A DNA stretch of 64,000 nucleotides from Streptomyces flavidovirens DSM 40150 (GCF_000429085.1 NZ_AUBE01000002.1:40824-104823), one strand, 5' to 3'. Shown: positions 8,004-17,508, counted from the first letter of the stretch. Numbers and translations are program-made. Notes: generated by a model from the letters alone, not told the origin.

Positions 8004-8262
8004 GGGGGGCGCCTCAGTCGTGCCGGGGGGCGTATCACCCCGCTTCGCTTGCCAGGCCGCCGGGGAGGGGACGTGTCGGGGCGCTCCCCGCAGGGTGTCG
8101 AACGCAACCACCGCGAACGAACCAACACCTACCCGAACGTTCGGCACCCGAGGAGACGCCCCGGCGCGGCACCGCCCCCGAAGCCCCCGCAAAAGGCGAC
8201 CCCCAGAAGCTCCGGCGCGGCACCGACCCCAACGCCCCCGCAAAAGGCGACCCCAGACCCCG

Positions 8263-9468
8263 CTACGTGTCCAGTTCCGCCAGGGTCGCGTTCGACGGCG
8301 GGCGGTGTTGCAGGGACTTCGCGACCGACTCCGCGTCGCGCAGCGCACGTACCGCGTTGTGCCACGTCAGTTTGGCTACGTCGCCCTCCGACCAGCCCCG
8401 CCGCAGCAGCTCCGCGATCAGGTTCGGGTAGCCCGCCACGTCCTCCAGGCCGGCCGGGGTGAACGCCGTGCCGTCGTAGTCGCCGCCGATGCCGATGTGG
8501 TCGATGCCCGCGACCTCGCGCATGTGGTCGAGGTGGTCGGCGACCGTCGCCACCGTCGCGACCGGACGCGGGTTCGCCTCCTCGAACGCGGCGTGCACCC
8601 TCATCGCGTCCGGCGTAGTCGCCAGGTGGTGCAAGCCGTGCGCCCGCATGTTCTCGTCCGCGCGCCGCGTCCACTCCACCGCCTCCGGCAGCACGAACTT
8701 CGGCACGAACGTCGCCATGGCCACACCCCCGTTCCCCGGAAGCAGCCCCAGTACGTCGTCCGGAATGTTGCGCGGGTGATCGCACACCGCCCGCGCCGAC
8801 GAGTGCGAGAAGATCACCGGGGCCACCGACACCGCCAGCGCCGCCCGCATCGTCGTGGCCGCCACGTGGGACAGGTCCACCAGCATGCCGACGCGGTTCA
8901 TCTCGCGGACCACCTCGCGGCCGAACGGCGAGAGCCCGCCCACCCCCGGCTCGTCCGTCGCCGAGTCCGCCCACGCGATGTTGTCGTTGTGGGTGAGGGT
9001 CATGTAGCGGACCCCCAGCGTGTGCAGCGCGCGCAGCGTGGCGAGGGAGTTGTTGATCGAGTGGCCCCCCTCGGCGCCCATCAGCGAGGCGATCCGCCCG
9101 TCGGCGCGCGCCGCCTCCATGTCGTCGGCCGTCACCGCCCGCACCAGGTGCTCCGGGTAGCGCGCCAGGAGTTGCGTGACGACGTCGATCTGCTCCAGCG
9201 TCGCGCTGACCGCGTCGTCCCCGGCCAGGTCGGAGCGTACGTACACGGACCAGAACTGCGCCCCGACACCCCCCGCCCGCAGGCGGGGAATGTCGGTGTG
9301 GAGGCAGGCCGACTGGTCGGTGGCGATGTCCCGCCGGTCCAGGTCGTAACGGACCTGCTCGCGCAGCGCCCACGGCAGGTCGTTGTGCCCGTCGACCACC
9401 GGGTACGCGGCGAGCAGCTCGCGGGCCCGCGCGACCAGGTGGCCGTACTCCGCCCCCACCGGCGTCAC
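8263..9468 (-). CDS. Membrane-type dipeptidase (peptidase M19)
   Basis: 401 residues. It hydrolyses dipeptides, including L-D types, with two zinc ions. All ligands are visible: [10 protein letters not shown], the Glu of [23 protein letters not shown] and GIGGDYDG. No signal peptide is seen, so despite the family name it is probably cytoplasmic. The start is GTG 9468, which overlaps the purE stop (GTGA), so it is translated after purE; the frame continues upstream only as a shadow of purE. Coupling to purEK is curious because no link in pathway is known. It is the intact sister of the 6132-7334 protein. Confidence 0.93.
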   Translation of the reverse strand: MTPVGAEYGHLVARARELLAAYPVVDGHNDLPWALREQVRYDLDRRDIATDQSACLHTDIPRLRAGGVGAQFWSVYVRSDLAGDDAVSATLEQIDVVTQLLARYPEHLVRAVTADDMEAARADGRIASLMGAEGGHSINNSLATLRALHTLGVRYMTLTHNDNIAWADSATDEPGVGGLSPFGREVVREMNRVGMLVDLSHVAATTMRAALAVSVAPVIFSHSSARAVCDHPRNIPDDVLGLLPGNGGVAMATFVPKFVLPEAVEWTRRADENMRAHGLHHLATTPDAMRVHAAFEEANPRPVATVATVADHLDHMREVAGIDHIGIGGDYDGTAFTPAGLEDVAGYPNLIAELLRRGWSEGDVAKLTWHNAVRALRDAESVAKSLQHRPPSNATLAELDT

Positions 9469-10037
9469 TTGCCGAAGCCGAAGGAGTCCGCGCCCTGCGC
9501 CTTCGCGCGCAGCCGCTTGCCCTTCTCCGTCGCCTGGTCGTTCAGCTCCTGCTGGAACTCCCGCATGCGGGCGAGGAGTTCGGGGTCGTGCGCCGCGAGC
9601 ATGCGGGTCGCCAGCAGCCCCGCGTTGCGCGCGCCCGCCACCGAGACCGTGGCGACCGGGACACCCGCCGGCATCTGCACGATGGACAGCAGCGAGTCCA
9701 TGCCGTCGAGGTACTTGAGCGGGACCGGTACGCCGATCACCGGCAGCGGCGTCACCGACGCCAGCATGCCCGGCAGGTGCGCCGCCCCGCCCGCGCCCGC
9801 GATGATCACCTTGAGGCCGCGGCCGTCCGCATCCTCGCCGTACGCGATCATCTCGCGCGGCATCCGGTGCGCCGATACGACGTCGACCTCGTACGGGATC
9901 GAGAACTCGTCCAGCGCCTTGGCCGCCGCCTCCATGACGGGCCAGTCGGAGTCCGACCCCATCACGATGCCGACTACGGGAGCGGAAGGCGACGAAGCAG
10001 CAGACGGAGCAGCAGACGGAGCAGCAGAGGTCGTCAT
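9465..10037 (-). CDS. purE: 5-(carboxyamino)imidazole ribonucleotide mutase, PurE
   Basis: 190 residues. Class I PurE converts N5-CAIR to CAIR in de novo purine synthesis. The domain starts at [15 protein letters not shown] with [21 protein letters not shown] and [11 protein letters not shown], all typical of the active site. An Ala/Ser/Pro-rich stretch of about 20 residues precedes it. ATG 10037 overlaps the purK stop by ATGA. It forms the two-step carboxylation pair with purK and is followed by the dipeptidase gene with a GTGA overlap. Confidence 0.96.
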   Translation of the reverse strand: MTTSAAPSAAPSAASSPSAPVVGIVMGSDSDWPVMEAAAKALDEFSIPYEVDVVSAHRMPREMIAYGEDADGRGLKVIIAGAGGAAHLPGMLASVTPLPVIGVPVPLKYLDGMDSLLSIVQMPAGVPVATVSVAGARNAGLLATRMLAAHDPELLARMREFQQELNDQATEKGKRLRAKAQGADSFGFGK

Positions 10038-11173
10038 TCGGTGATCGTTCCTCGCAGGTAGCCGGCGGCATGACGGGCGCGCTCCAGCGCGTCGTCGAGG
10101 TCGTCGCCGTAGGTGTTGACGTGGCCGACCTTGCGGCCGGGCTTCACGTCCTTTCCGTACATGTGGATCTTGAGCTGCGGGTCGCGCGCCATGCAGTGCA
10201 GGTACGCCTGGTACATGTCCGGGTAGTCGCCGCCGAGGACGTTCGCCATGACCGTCCACTTCGCGCGCGGGCGCGGGTCGCCGAGCGGCAGGTCCAGGAC
10301 GGCCCGCACGTGGTTGGCGAACTGCGAGGTGATCGCGCCGTCCTGCGTCCAGTGCCCGGAGTTGTGCGGGCGCATCGCCAGTTCGTTGACGAGGATGCGG
10401 CCGTCGGCCGTCTCGAAGAGTTCGACGGCGAGGTGGCCGACGACCCCGAGCTCCTTGGCGATGCGCAGCGCCAGCGCCTGCGCCTGGCCGCCGAGCTCCT
10501 CCGAGAGGCCGGGCGCCGGGGCGATCACGGTGTCGCAGACTCCGTCGACCTGCCGCGACTCGACGACGGGGTAGGCGACGGCCTGGCCGTGCGGGGAGCG
10601 GACGATGTTCGCCGCCAGTTCCCGTACGAAGTCGACCTTCTCCTCCGCGAGGACCGGGACGCCCGCCTTGAAGGGCTCCTCCGCGTCCTTCTCGCCGCGT
10701 ACGAACCAGACGCCCTTGCCGTCGTATCCGCCGCGCACGGTCTTGAGGATCACCGGGAAGCCGCCGGTCTCGGCGGCGAACGCCGCCGCGTCCGCCGGGT
10801 CGCTCACGATGCGGTGGCGCGGGCAAGGCGCTCCGATCTGCGTGAGCTTCGCTCGCATCACGCCCTTGTCCTGGGCGTGCACCAGTGCGTCGGGCCCCGG
10901 CCGGACGGGGATGCCGTCCGCTTCCAGGGCCCGCAGGTGCTCGGTCGGGACGTGCTCGTGATCGAAAGTGATCACGTCACAGCCGCGCGCGAAAGCGCGC
11001 AGGGTATCCAGATCGCGGTAGTCGCCGATGACGACATCGCTGACGACCTGGGCCGCCGAGTCCTGGGGGGTGTCACTGAGGAGCTTGAATCTGATGCCGA
11101 GGGGGATACCAGCCTCGTGGGTCATACGGGCGAGCTGACCGCCACCGACCATGCCGACTACGGGGAACGTCAC
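10034..11173 (-). CDS. purK: 5-(carboxyamino)imidazole ribonucleotide synthase, PurK
   Basis: 379 residues, an ATP-grasp enzyme that uses ATP and bicarbonate to make N5-CAIR from AIR. The start [13 protein letters not shown] is the typical N-terminal domain. Further on are the FDHEHVP strand, [13 protein letters not shown] (ATP lysine and glycine loop), [11 protein letters not shown] and [12 protein letters not shown] (metal/phosphate site). It is the first gene of purK-purE-dipeptidase on the minus strand and is divergent from the GtrA gene. Confidence 0.96.
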   Translation of the reverse strand: MTFPVVGMVGGGQLARMTHEAGIPLGIRFKLLSDTPQDSAAQVVSDVVIGDYRDLDTLRAFARGCDVITFDHEHVPTEHLRALEADGIPVRPGPDALVHAQDKGVMRAKLTQIGAPCPRHRIVSDPADAAAFAAETGGFPVILKTVRGGYDGKGVWFVRGEKDAEEPFKAGVPVLAEEKVDFVRELAANIVRSPHGQAVAYPVVESRQVDGVCDTVIAPAPGLSEELGGQAQALALRIAKELGVVGHLAVELFETADGRILVNELAMRPHNSGHWTQDGAITSQFANHVRAVLDLPLGDPRPRAKWTVMANVLGGDYPDMYQAYLHCMARDPQLKIHMYGKDVKPGRKVGHVNTYGDDLDDALERARHAAGYLRGTITE

Positions 11174-11325
11174 TCCTCCAGGGTATCCGCAGGCCCGCGG
11201 GCCCCTGTCCGCGCCCGGCTCTCACCCTCGCGCCGGACATCCCCGGAAGCCGCTGGTTAGCATGGCTGGGTTGACGACATGACCGAACGTCGACGACTTC
11301 GACCGAAACGGGGCTTGCGAACACC

Positions 11326-11841
11326 ATGAGTGGACGGGACGGCGGCCCCATGCGCAGGCGCCTGGAGCGGCTCGCGCGCGAGTTCGCGAAGTTCGGCACC
11401 GTCGGCGGGCTGGGGCTCCTGGTGGACCTCGGGCTGTTCAACCTGCTGTGCCACTTCATGGACGTCCCGGTCGTCCCCGGCGGCATCATCGCCACAGTCG
11501 TGGCGATCGGCTTCAACTACCTGGGCTTCCGCTACTTCACGTACCGGGAGCGCGACAAGGACCACAAGAGCCGGGAGCTGACCCTCTTCCTGCTGTTCAG
11601 CGCGATCGGCCTGGTGATCCAGAGCGGTGTGCTGTACGTCGCGACGTCCGGCTTCGGCTGGGACAGCCCGCTCCAGAGCAACGCCTTCAAGTTCCTCGGC
11701 ATCGGCATCGCGACCGTCTTCCGGTTCTGGTCGTACCGCACCTGGGTCTTCCAGAAGCTGCCGGTGGCGCGCGACGCCCGGCAGGCGGCGGGTCCGTTCC
11801 TGGACGACCCGCGGGTCGTCGAAGGCGACCGCGTCACCTGA
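11326..11841 (+). CDS. GtrA family membrane protein
   Basis: 171 residues with four predicted membrane segments (about 23-41, 48-66, 85-105 and 117-137). The pattern KFGTVGGLGLLVDLGLFN, a central FNYLGFRYFTYR and a closing FWSYRTWVF is the GtrA/DPMS family. Members are thought to help move lipid-linked sugars across the membrane for wall glycosylation. ATG 11326 has no strong ribosome site; ATG 11350 is possible. It sits alone between purK (divergent) and the kinase gene (convergent). Confidence 0.88.
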   Translation: MSGRDGGPMRRRLERLAREFAKFGTVGGLGLLVDLGLFNLLCHFMDVPVVPGGIIATVVAIGFNYLGFRYFTYRERDKDHKSRELTLFLLFSAIGLVIQSGVLYVATSGFGWDSPLQSNAFKFLGIGIATVFRFWSYRTWVFQKLPVARDARQAAGPFLDDPRVVEGDRVT

Positions 11842-11850
11842 CGTACGCCT

Positions 11851-11880
11851 GACGTCACCTGACGTCACCTGACGTCACCT
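11851..11880. repeat. Three direct copies of gacgtcacct
   Basis: Three perfect 10-base units at 11851-11860, 11861-11870 and 11871-11880 fill the gap between two convergent genes; the last overlaps the kinase stop codon. The unit contains the palindrome gacgtc. No terminator hairpin is seen here. Confidence 0.85.
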
Positions 11881-13164
11881 CACCGTCGGCTCGGGCGGCG
11901 GCTCCGGCGGCGGCTCCTCCTCCCCCTTGGGGCGCGTCACCCTGCTCAGGAAGAGCGCGAACACCGGCGGCTGCTGCTGGAGCATTTCGAGGCGCCCGCC
12001 GTCCGCCTCCGCCAGGTCGCGCGCGACGGCCAGGCCGATCCCGGTGGAGTTACGGCCGCTGATGCTGCGCTCGAAGATCCGCGCGCCGAGGTCGGCGGGC
12101 ACGCCGGGACCCTCGTCGGTCACCTCGATGACGGCCTGATTGCCGGTGACGCGGGTACGCAGCGCGACCGTACCGCCACCGTGCATGAGGGAGTTCTCGA
12201 TCAGCGCGGCGAGCACCTGGGCGACCGCGCCCGGCGTGCCGAAGGCCCGCATGCCGTGCTTGCCCGAGTGCACGATGGCGCGGCCCGCGCTGCGGTAGGC
12301 CGGGCGCCACTCCTCGATCTGCTGCTTGACGACCTCGTCGAGGTCGAAGGCGACGGCGGAGCCGGTGCGCGGGTCGCGGGAATTGGTGAGCAGCCGCTGC
12401 ACGACGTCGGTGAGCCGCTCGACCTGGGTCAGCGCGATCGTCGCCTCCTCCTTCACCGTGTCCAGGTCCTCGGTGAGGGTGATCTCCTCCAGCCGCATGG
12501 ACAGGGCGGTCAGCGGCGTACGGAGCTGGTGGGAGGCGTCGGCGGCGAGCCTGCGCTCGGCGGTGAGCATCCGGCCGATGCGTTCGGCGCTGGAGTCGAG
12601 CACGTCGGCGACCCGGTCGAGCTCGGGTACGCCGTACCGCTTGTGGCGGGGGCGCGGGTCGCCCGAGCCGAGGCGCTCGGCGGTCTCGGCGAGGTCGGTG
12701 AGCGGGGAGGCCAGCCGGTTCGCCTGGCGTACGGCGAGCAGGACCGCGGCGATGACGGCGAGCAGCGCCACCGCCCCGATGATCATGAGCGTACGGCCGA
12801 CTTCGTCGGTGACGGTGGAGCGGGACTCCATGACCGTGACGACCTCGCCGGAATCGCCCCGCTCGACGCCCGTGATGACGCTGCCACGGGGGCGTTCGCC
12901 GATCTCGATGGGCGCGCGGCCCGGCAGCTCGATGCGGGCGTACCGCCTGGGGTGGATCTGATCACCCAGCACGCTGGGATTGACGCTCTCCTCACCGAGG
13001 ACGCGGCTCTCCACGACGCTGATCAGGCGCACCGCCTCGGAGTCGACGCTCTCCTGGGCGCTGTTGCTGATGGTGCGCGTCTCGACGATGACGAGGGAGA
13101 CGCCGAAGACGGCGATGACGACGAGCACTACGGCGAGCGTGGAGTTGATCAGGCGGCGGCGCAT
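11875..13164 (-). CDS. Sensor histidine kinase
   Basis: 429 residues. Membrane helices at about 7-27 and 125-146 enclose an extracytoplasmic domain of about 95 residues without known fold. A HAMP linker follows, then the dimerisation box ASHQLRTPLTA with phospho-acceptor His212, and the ATPase domain with N box LIENSLMHGG, G1 DEGPGVP and a GIGLAV loop. The C-terminus is Glu/Pro-rich. It transfers phosphate to the regulator encoded 15 bases upstream in the same operon. The signal is unknown. Confidence 0.94.
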   Translation of the reverse strand: MRRRLINSTLAVVLVVIAVFGVSLVIVETRTISNSAQESVDSEAVRLISVVESRVLGEESVNPSVLGDQIHPRRYARIELPGRAPIEIGERPRGSVITGVERGDSGEVVTVMESRSTVTDEVGRTLMIIGAVALLAVIAAVLLAVRQANRLASPLTDLAETAERLGSGDPRPRHKRYGVPELDRVADVLDSSAERIGRMLTAERRLAADASHQLRTPLTALSMRLEEITLTEDLDTVKEEATIALTQVERLTDVVQRLLTNSRDPRTGSAVAFDLDEVVKQQIEEWRPAYRSAGRAIVHSGKHGMRAFGTPGAVAQVLAALIENSLMHGGGTVALRTRVTGNQAVIEVTDEGPGVPADLGARIFERSISGRNSTGIGLAVARDLAEADGGRLEMLQQQPPVFALFLSRVTRPKGEEEPPPEPPPEPTVR

Positions 13165-13179
13165 GGCTGTGTGTGTACG

Positions 13180-13857
13180 TCAGCTCTTCTCGAAGCGGAA
13201 GCCGACGCCCCGCACGGTGGCGATGTAGCGCGGGTTGGCGGCGTCGTCGCCGAGCTTCTTGCGGAGCCACGAGATGTGCATGTCGAGGGTCTTGGTCGAC
13301 GACCACCAGGTGGTGTCCCAGACCTCGCGCATGAGCTGGTCGCGGGTGACGACGCGGCCGGCGTCCCGGACGAGGACCCGCAGGAGGTCGAACTCCTTTG
13401 CCGTGAGCTGGAGTTCCTCCTCGCCCATCCACGCGCGGTGCGACTCCACGTCGATCCGTACGCCGTGGGTCGAGGGCGCGGGGGCGGGCTCGCTGGCGCC
13501 GCGCCGCAGGAGGGCCCGTACGCGGGCAAGGAGCTCGGCGAGCCGGAACGGCTTGGTGACGTAGTCGTCGGCGCCCGCGTCGAGGCCGACGACGGTGTCC
13601 ACCTCGTCCGCGCGGGCGGTCAGTACCAGGATCGGGATGGCGTGGCCCTCGGCGCGCAGCCGGCGGGCGACCTCCAGGCCGTCCATGCCGGGCAGCCCCA
13701 GGTCGAGCACCACGAGGTCCACGCCGCCCTGGAGACCGGCGTCGAGCGCGGACGGGCCGTCCTCGCGCACCTCGACCTCGTAACCCTCCCGACGCAGGGC
13801 GCGGGCCAGTGGCTCCGAGATGGATGCGTCGTCCTCGGCGAGCAGTACACGGGTCAT
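13180..13857 (-). CDS. OmpR/PhoB-type response regulator
   Basis: 225 residues. The receiver domain has the acidic pair AEDD at 7-10, phospho-acceptor Asp52 in LVVLDLGLPGMDG, and Lys in TKPFRLAEL. The C-terminal winged-helix DNA-binding domain covers about 128-222 and contains LTAKEFDLLRVL and TVRGVGFRFE. It is the first gene of the regulator-kinase operon. ATG 13857 starts the receiver; the frame stays open upstream without domain support. Confidence 0.95.
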   Translation of the reverse strand: MTRVLLAEDDASISEPLARALRREGYEVEVREDGPSALDAGLQGGVDLVVLDLGLPGMDGLEVARRLRAEGHAIPILVLTARADEVDTVVGLDAGADDYVTKPFRLAELLARVRALLRRGASEPAPAPSTHGVRIDVESHRAWMGEEELQLTAKEFDLLRVLVRDAGRVVTRDQLMREVWDTTWWSSTKTLDMHISWLRKKLGDDAANPRYIATVRGVGFRFEKS

Positions 13858-14232
13858 GGAGTGATGGTAGTCCGCGAGGAGGACAGGCCGCGGCCGGTCA
13901 CCACATGATCGTTCTGTCCTGCGGCCGTGGGATGTGATCCTGGTATCGACCTTCGAATTACGTCTGTTGGTTCCGGCGCAACCTGTGATCCATCTCTCAA
14001 GTACTTCCATATGCGCCGGTGTCGTGGCGTATCGTGGCGAGTCGTCTGTAGCAGGACTCTGAGCCCTTTGGACAGCGAAACACGCCAAAGGGTTCGATTT
14101 CTGCGCGGGATCGGTATCGCCGTCCCGCACGGTGAATGACCATGGGCCGGGCCCTCGCGCGACGCCGGCCGCCCCCCACCGGGCGCGTACCGCTCACGAG
14201 GCCGACGCGTCCCGAGCAAGCAAGGATCGACC
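13858..14232. other. Intergenic region between response regulator and POT transporter
   Basis: 375 bases between divergent genes, with lower GC than the flanks around 13920-14040. It should hold both promoters. The main structure is the inverted repeat at 14064-14092. No small gene with a convincing ribosome site was found. Confidence 0.5.
14064..14092. promoter_or_regulatory. Inverted repeat ccctttgg-N13-ccaaaggg
   Basis: Perfect 8-base arms (14064-14071 and 14085-14092) separated by 13 bases, about 140 bases before the transporter start. The spacing (centre to centre 21 bases, two helical turns) suits a dimeric repressor; a weak RNA hairpin is the alternative. The binding protein is unknown. 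Confidence 0.45.
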
Positions 14233-15732
14233 ATGGCGTCCAGCCTGACGAAGGACTCGGCCAGTACTCCTGCCGTCGAGAAAACCTTCCTCGGCCACCC
14301 CCGCGGCTTGGCCAACCTGTTCATGACCGAGATGTGGGAGCGCTACAGCTATTACGGCATGCGCGCCCTGCTCGTGCTCTACCTGTCGGCCGCGGTGGCC
14401 GACGGCGGTCTCGGCTTCGACGCGGGCACCGCCATCGCGATCTACTCGGTGTACAACGCGATGGTCTACCTGCTGGCCCTGCCGGGCGGCTGGTTCGGCG
14501 ACCGCGTGTGGGGTGCCCGCAAGACCGTGGCGGTCTCCGGCACGATCATCATGGTCGGCCACTTCCTGCTGGCCCTGCCGACGGTGGTGTCGTTCTTCAT
14601 CGGCCTGGCGTTCATCGCCGCCGGTTCCGGTCTCCTCAAGGCCAACATCTCGACGATGGTCGGCCACCTGTACCGGGACAAGAACGACCCGCGCCGTGAC
14701 GGCGGCTTCACGATCTTCTACATGGGCATCAACCTCGGTGCCTTCGTCGCCCCGCTGACCATCGGCTGGGTCGGCCAGAAGGTCAACTGGCACTACGGCT
14801 TCGCCATGGCCGGTGTCGGCATGGCCATCGGCCTGGCCTTCTACTTCCTCGGCTTCCGCAACCTGGCGCCCGAGTCGAGTGAGGTCCCGGCCCCGCTGTC
14901 GGACGCGGACCGCGCCGGCATCATCCGCAAGGCACTGATCTGGCTGGCCGTCGCGGCCGTCGCGTACACCCTCGTCGGTCTCAGCGGCCAGTTCACCATC
15001 GACTGGGTCCTGTGGCCGCTGACCATCCTGGGTCTGGTCCTGCCCGCGTTCTACATCATCCGCATCAAGCGCGACAGCGACCTGACCGCGGTCGAGCGGT
15101 CGCGGGTGTCGGCGTACGTCTGGTTCTTCGTGGCCGCCGCCGCCTTCTGGGGCATCTACGACCAGACCGGCTCCACGCTGACCCTGTTCGCCAAGAACAA
15201 CACCGCCAGCTCGATGCTCGGCTTCTCCTTCCCGGAGAGCTGGTTCCAGTCGCTGAACCCGCTGTACGTGATGGCGCTCGCCCCGGTCTTCGCCTGGCTC
15301 TGGGTGGCGCTCTCCCGCCGCGCCAAGGAGCCGAGCACCCTCAGTAAGTTCGCCTTCGGCCTGGTGATGATCGGCGCCTCGTTCTTCGTGATGATGCTCG
15401 CCCAGGCGGCGTCCGCGGGCGGCGTCGAGGTCACCCCGCTGTGGCTGTGCGCGGTCTACCTGATCCAGACCGTCGGTGAGCTCACCCTCTCCCCGGTCGG
15501 CCTGTCACTGACGACGAAGCTGGCCCCGGCCAAGTACGCGTCCCAGATGATGGGTGTCTGGTTCCTCGCCGTGACCGCGGGGTCCTCGGTGATCGCCCTG
15601 CTCCAACTGGTCGGCGCGCCGACCGACACCACGTGGTGGTTCGCCAGCCAGGGCGCCATCGCGATGCTCGGCGGGTTCGCGATCTTCATGTACCGCAGGA
15701 AGGTGCAGCCGCTCATGGGCGGCGTGCACTGA
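14233..15732 (+). CDS. POT/PTR family proton-dependent peptide transporter
   Basis: 499 residues with about 14 hydrophobic segments. The N-terminal MTEMWERYSYYGMRALLVLY contains the ExxER(F/Y) motif of proton-coupled oligopeptide transporters, followed by GGWFGDRVWGARK between helices 2 and 3. The later LSPVGLSLTTKLAPAKYAS is also typical. It imports di- and tripeptides with protons. It is a single gene with a strong terminator behind it. Start ATG 14233 follows AAGGA at about 14221. Confidence 0.95.
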   Translation: MASSLTKDSASTPAVEKTFLGHPRGLANLFMTEMWERYSYYGMRALLVLYLSAAVADGGLGFDAGTAIAIYSVYNAMVYLLALPGGWFGDRVWGARKTVAVSGTIIMVGHFLLALPTVVSFFIGLAFIAAGSGLLKANISTMVGHLYRDKNDPRRDGGFTIFYMGINLGAFVAPLTIGWVGQKVNWHYGFAMAGVGMAIGLAFYFLGFRNLAPESSEVPAPLSDADRAGIIRKALIWLAVAAVAYTLVGLSGQFTIDWVLWPLTILGLVLPAFYIIRIKRDSDLTAVERSRVSAYVWFFVAAAAFWGIYDQTGSTLTLFAKNNTASSMLGFSFPESWFQSLNPLYVMALAPVFAWLWVALSRRAKEPSTLSKFAFGLVMIGASFFVMMLAQAASAGGVEVTPLWLCAVYLIQTVGELTLSPVGLSLTTKLAPAKYASQMMGVWFLAVTAGSSVIALLQLVGAPTDTTWWFASQGAIAMLGGFAIFMYRRKVQPLMGGVH

Positions 15733-15766
15733 CCTGATCCGACCTGACGCCGGTCACTCACGGAAC

Positions 15767-15810
15767 AAAGGCCGGGTGCGGCACGCGACAGCGTGCCGCA
15801 CCCGGCCTTT
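15767..15810. terminator. Strong bidirectional terminator
   Basis: A perfect 20-bp stem (15767-15786 with 15791-15810) and a 4-base loop, with AAA and TTT at the two ends. It sits between the convergent POT transporter and DUF397 genes. Confidence 0.92.
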
Positions 15811-15825
15811 TCGCGCCCTTCGGCG

Positions 15826-16134
15826 TCAGCGGGGGCCGAGGTCGCCCGCGCGGACGGCGGTCACGAACGTCGTCCAGGCCGGGGCGGCGAAGGCGACTGC
15901 CGGGCCGTGGGGGTTCTTGCTGTCGCGGACGGGGACGTGGGCGGGGCAGGCGGCGTCGTTGACTTCGAGGCACTCGCCGCTTTCGCCCCCGCTGTGGGTG
16001 GACTTGCGCCAGGCGGCGTAGGCGGCGGGGTCGCTGGTTTCGAGGCAAGCCCCGCTTTCGCCGCCGCTAAAACTGGACTTGCGCCACACGGGCAGTACCG
16101 AGGCGTCGGGGATGATGTGCCTACTGCGCTTCAT
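15826..16134 (-). CDS. DUF397 protein with duplicated core
   Basis: 102 residues. The DUF397 signature appears twice: WRKSSFSGGESGACLE at about 18-33 and WRKSTHSGGESGECLE at about 42-57, followed by VRDSKNPHGPAVAF. Most relatives are 60-75 residues with one copy, so this one arose by internal duplication. Its ATG lies inside the 3' end of the upstream XRE regulator gene (14-base overlap), the usual pairing in Streptomyces, where such pairs act in development or antibiotic control, much like small toxin-antitoxin or anti-regulator pairs. Confidence 0.9.
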   Translation of the reverse strand: MKRSRHIIPDASVLPVWRKSSFSGGESGACLETSDPAAYAAWRKSTHSGGESGECLEVNDAACPAHVPVRDSKNPHGPAVAFAAPAWTTFVTAVRAGDLGPR

Positions 16135-16945
16135 GGTCGTAATCCTCCGCGACGGACCTGATCAGTGCCAGGGACTTACGGTGCGACAGCGCGTCGCTCA
16201 TGGCGTGATCGTAGGCCACCTGGCAGTCACGCACCATCGACGGCAGTTCCCACACTCGGCCCGTGTTCAGGCCTTCCACGTACGCAACGGGCGGCAATTC
16301 CTCGAACCACATGAGTGAGACAACTCCCTCCAGCAGAGCGTGAGCTCCCACTGAAAACGGCAGCACGTGCACACGAATGCGCCGGCTCTCTCCCAAGGCC
16401 ACTACGTGCCGGAGCTGTTCGCACATGACCGCCGGACCGCCGATGGGGCGCCGCAGCACCGCTTCGTCCAACATCGCCCAGACCACCGGCGAGTGAAAGT
16501 CTTCGAGTATGCGCCCCCGCTCCAGTCGCGTGACCAGCAGGCTGTCACGCTCCTCATCGCTCTGTGGCGAATGGCCCGAGCTGAGCACTTCGCATGCGTA
16601 CCGCTTCGTCTGAAGAATGCCGGGGATCAACTTCGGTGCGTACACCCGGATCGATGTCGCCTGCCCCTCGAACTCCAACGCTTCCTTGAAGTGCTCGGCC
16701 ACCTTGCGGCCGTCCAGCGTCGGCAGAAAGCGCTCGAAAAGTCCGCCCGTTTCCAAAACCTGGTCCAGGCGCCGCGCGTCCTGAAGGCTCGGGCGGCGGC
16801 GGCCCGCCTCGATGTGGGCGATGTGCGTGCGCGACATGATCGCCAGCACGCTCAGTTCCTCCTGGGTGAGCCCGGCCGCTTCGCGGCGGTTGCGCAGTTC
16901 CTCGCCGTAACGGACCCGGACTTCGGGATTGTCCTCGATGGCCAT
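16121..16945 (-). CDS. XRE-family transcriptional regulator with DUF5753 domain
   Basis: 274 residues. An N-terminal helix-turn-helix (about 10-65) has LRNRREAAGLTQEELS and MSRTHIAHIEAGRRRPS. The remainder is the DUF5753 domain, with YAPKLIPGILQTKRYA and LDEAVLRRPIGGPAVM. Such proteins bind DNA near DUF397 partners and tune differentiation or secondary metabolism. I start at ATG 16945 (MAIEDN), which has GGGAG 6 bases upstream; a TTG two codons earlier is less likely. It overlaps the DUF397 start. Confidence 0.92.
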   Translation of the reverse strand: MAIEDNPEVRVRYGEELRNRREAAGLTQEELSVLAIMSRTHIAHIEAGRRRPSLQDARRLDQVLETGGLFERFLPTLDGRKVAEHFKEALEFEGQATSIRVYAPKLIPGILQTKRYACEVLSSGHSPQSDEERDSLLVTRLERGRILEDFHSPVVWAMLDEAVLRRPIGGPAVMCEQLRHVVALGESRRIRVHVLPFSVGAHALLEGVVSLMWFEELPPVAYVEGLNTGRVWELPSMVRDCQVAYDHAMSDALSHRKSLALIRSVAEDYDHEAQ

Positions 16946-17064
16946 CAGCAACTCCCGCAGGTGCCATGGGCGTTGTCACGCCTCAACCACTGGCGAGCCT
17001 ACTCGGGACGGCCTCACGCTGTGAACGATTCGACACACAGAGTGAAATCGAGAGGCAGCGCGCT

Positions 17065-17289
17065 ATGCAAACGCCGTACGAGCAGGGCTGCTACGTCGCC
17101 CACACCGGGACCGACGTCTACGGCCCCGGCAAAGTCATCGGCGTCGAAGGTGAGTGGCGGCGAGTGAGGTTCGTGTACTTCGTCGCCACAATCCGCGCCG
17201 ACGACCTGCGCGCCGCCTCCGCGTCCGAGACAGAACAGGTGAGGGAATGGCTGAGGCAGAAGCAGGCCAGGTACGGCGGCCAGTGGTAG
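17065..17289 (+). CDS. Small conserved hypothetical protein
   Basis: 74 residues from ATG 17065, with GAGAGG 9 bases upstream: MQTPYEQGCYVAHTGTD to the end ARYGGQW. It shows a short beta-rich start (GCYVAHTGTDVYGPGKVIG) and a charged helix at the C-terminus. No family was recognised. It diverges from the XRE regulator and is followed closely by another small gene. The frame is open to 16966, but the extension lacks a ribosome site. Confidence 0.65.
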   Translation: MQTPYEQGCYVAHTGTDVYGPGKVIGVEGEWRRVRFVYFVATIRADDLRAASASETEQVREWLRQKQARYGGQW

Positions 17290-17300
17290 CGGGCGCGTCG

Positions 17301-17444
17301 ATGACGCTGCGCGTGTCGCGCGACAGCGGGCTGACCTGGGGGCGGCGTACGACGTACTCACCCGCGCGCGACGTGGTGCCGATCGAGCCGATGGAGCGGT
17401 TTCCGGTCTGCGCCTGCCCTCGTTGCCGTACGGGTACCGCCTAG
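17301..17444 (+). CDS. Small Cys-containing hypothetical protein
   Basis: 47 residues starting MTLRVSRDSGLTWGRRTTY and ending VCACPRCRTGTA. The CxCPxC arrangement near the end could bind a metal but may be too short to do so. A GTG at 17283, overlapping the stop of the preceding small gene, is another possible start. Ribosome site weak. Likely co-transcribed with the gene at 17065. Confidence 0.5.
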   Translation: MTLRVSRDSGLTWGRRTTYSPARDVVPIEPMERFPVCACPRCRTGTA

Positions 17445-17454
17445 CGGCGGGGGT

Positions 17455-17490
17455 GGGTGTCCGGGACGCGCGAGGCGGTCCCGGACACCC
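17455..17490. terminator. Hairpin between convergent genes
   Basis: A perfect 13-bp stem (17455-17467 with 17478-17490) and a 10-base loop. It closes the two small plus-strand genes and the minus-strand surface operon. Confidence 0.8.
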
Positions 17491-17508
17491 GTGTACGTAC
17501 GCCACGGG

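Noticed and set aside
6976..10044. Plus-strand open frame of about 1022 codons across the repeat array and dipeptidase region
   Set aside because: It is open only because GC-rich sequence lacks stops. The product is low-complexity Gly/Ala/Arg, then antisense to dipeptidase and purE. No domain or ribosome site.
8263..10071. A single 602-residue protein fusing purE-antiframe sequence to the dipeptidase
   Set aside because: The first 200 residues are an out-of-frame reading of purE. The GTGA overlap at 9465-9468 gives a clean start for the dipeptidase.
11842..11880. Terminator between GtrA and the sensor kinase gene
   Set aside because: Only short direct repeats with a small gacgtc palindrome are present; no stable hairpin.
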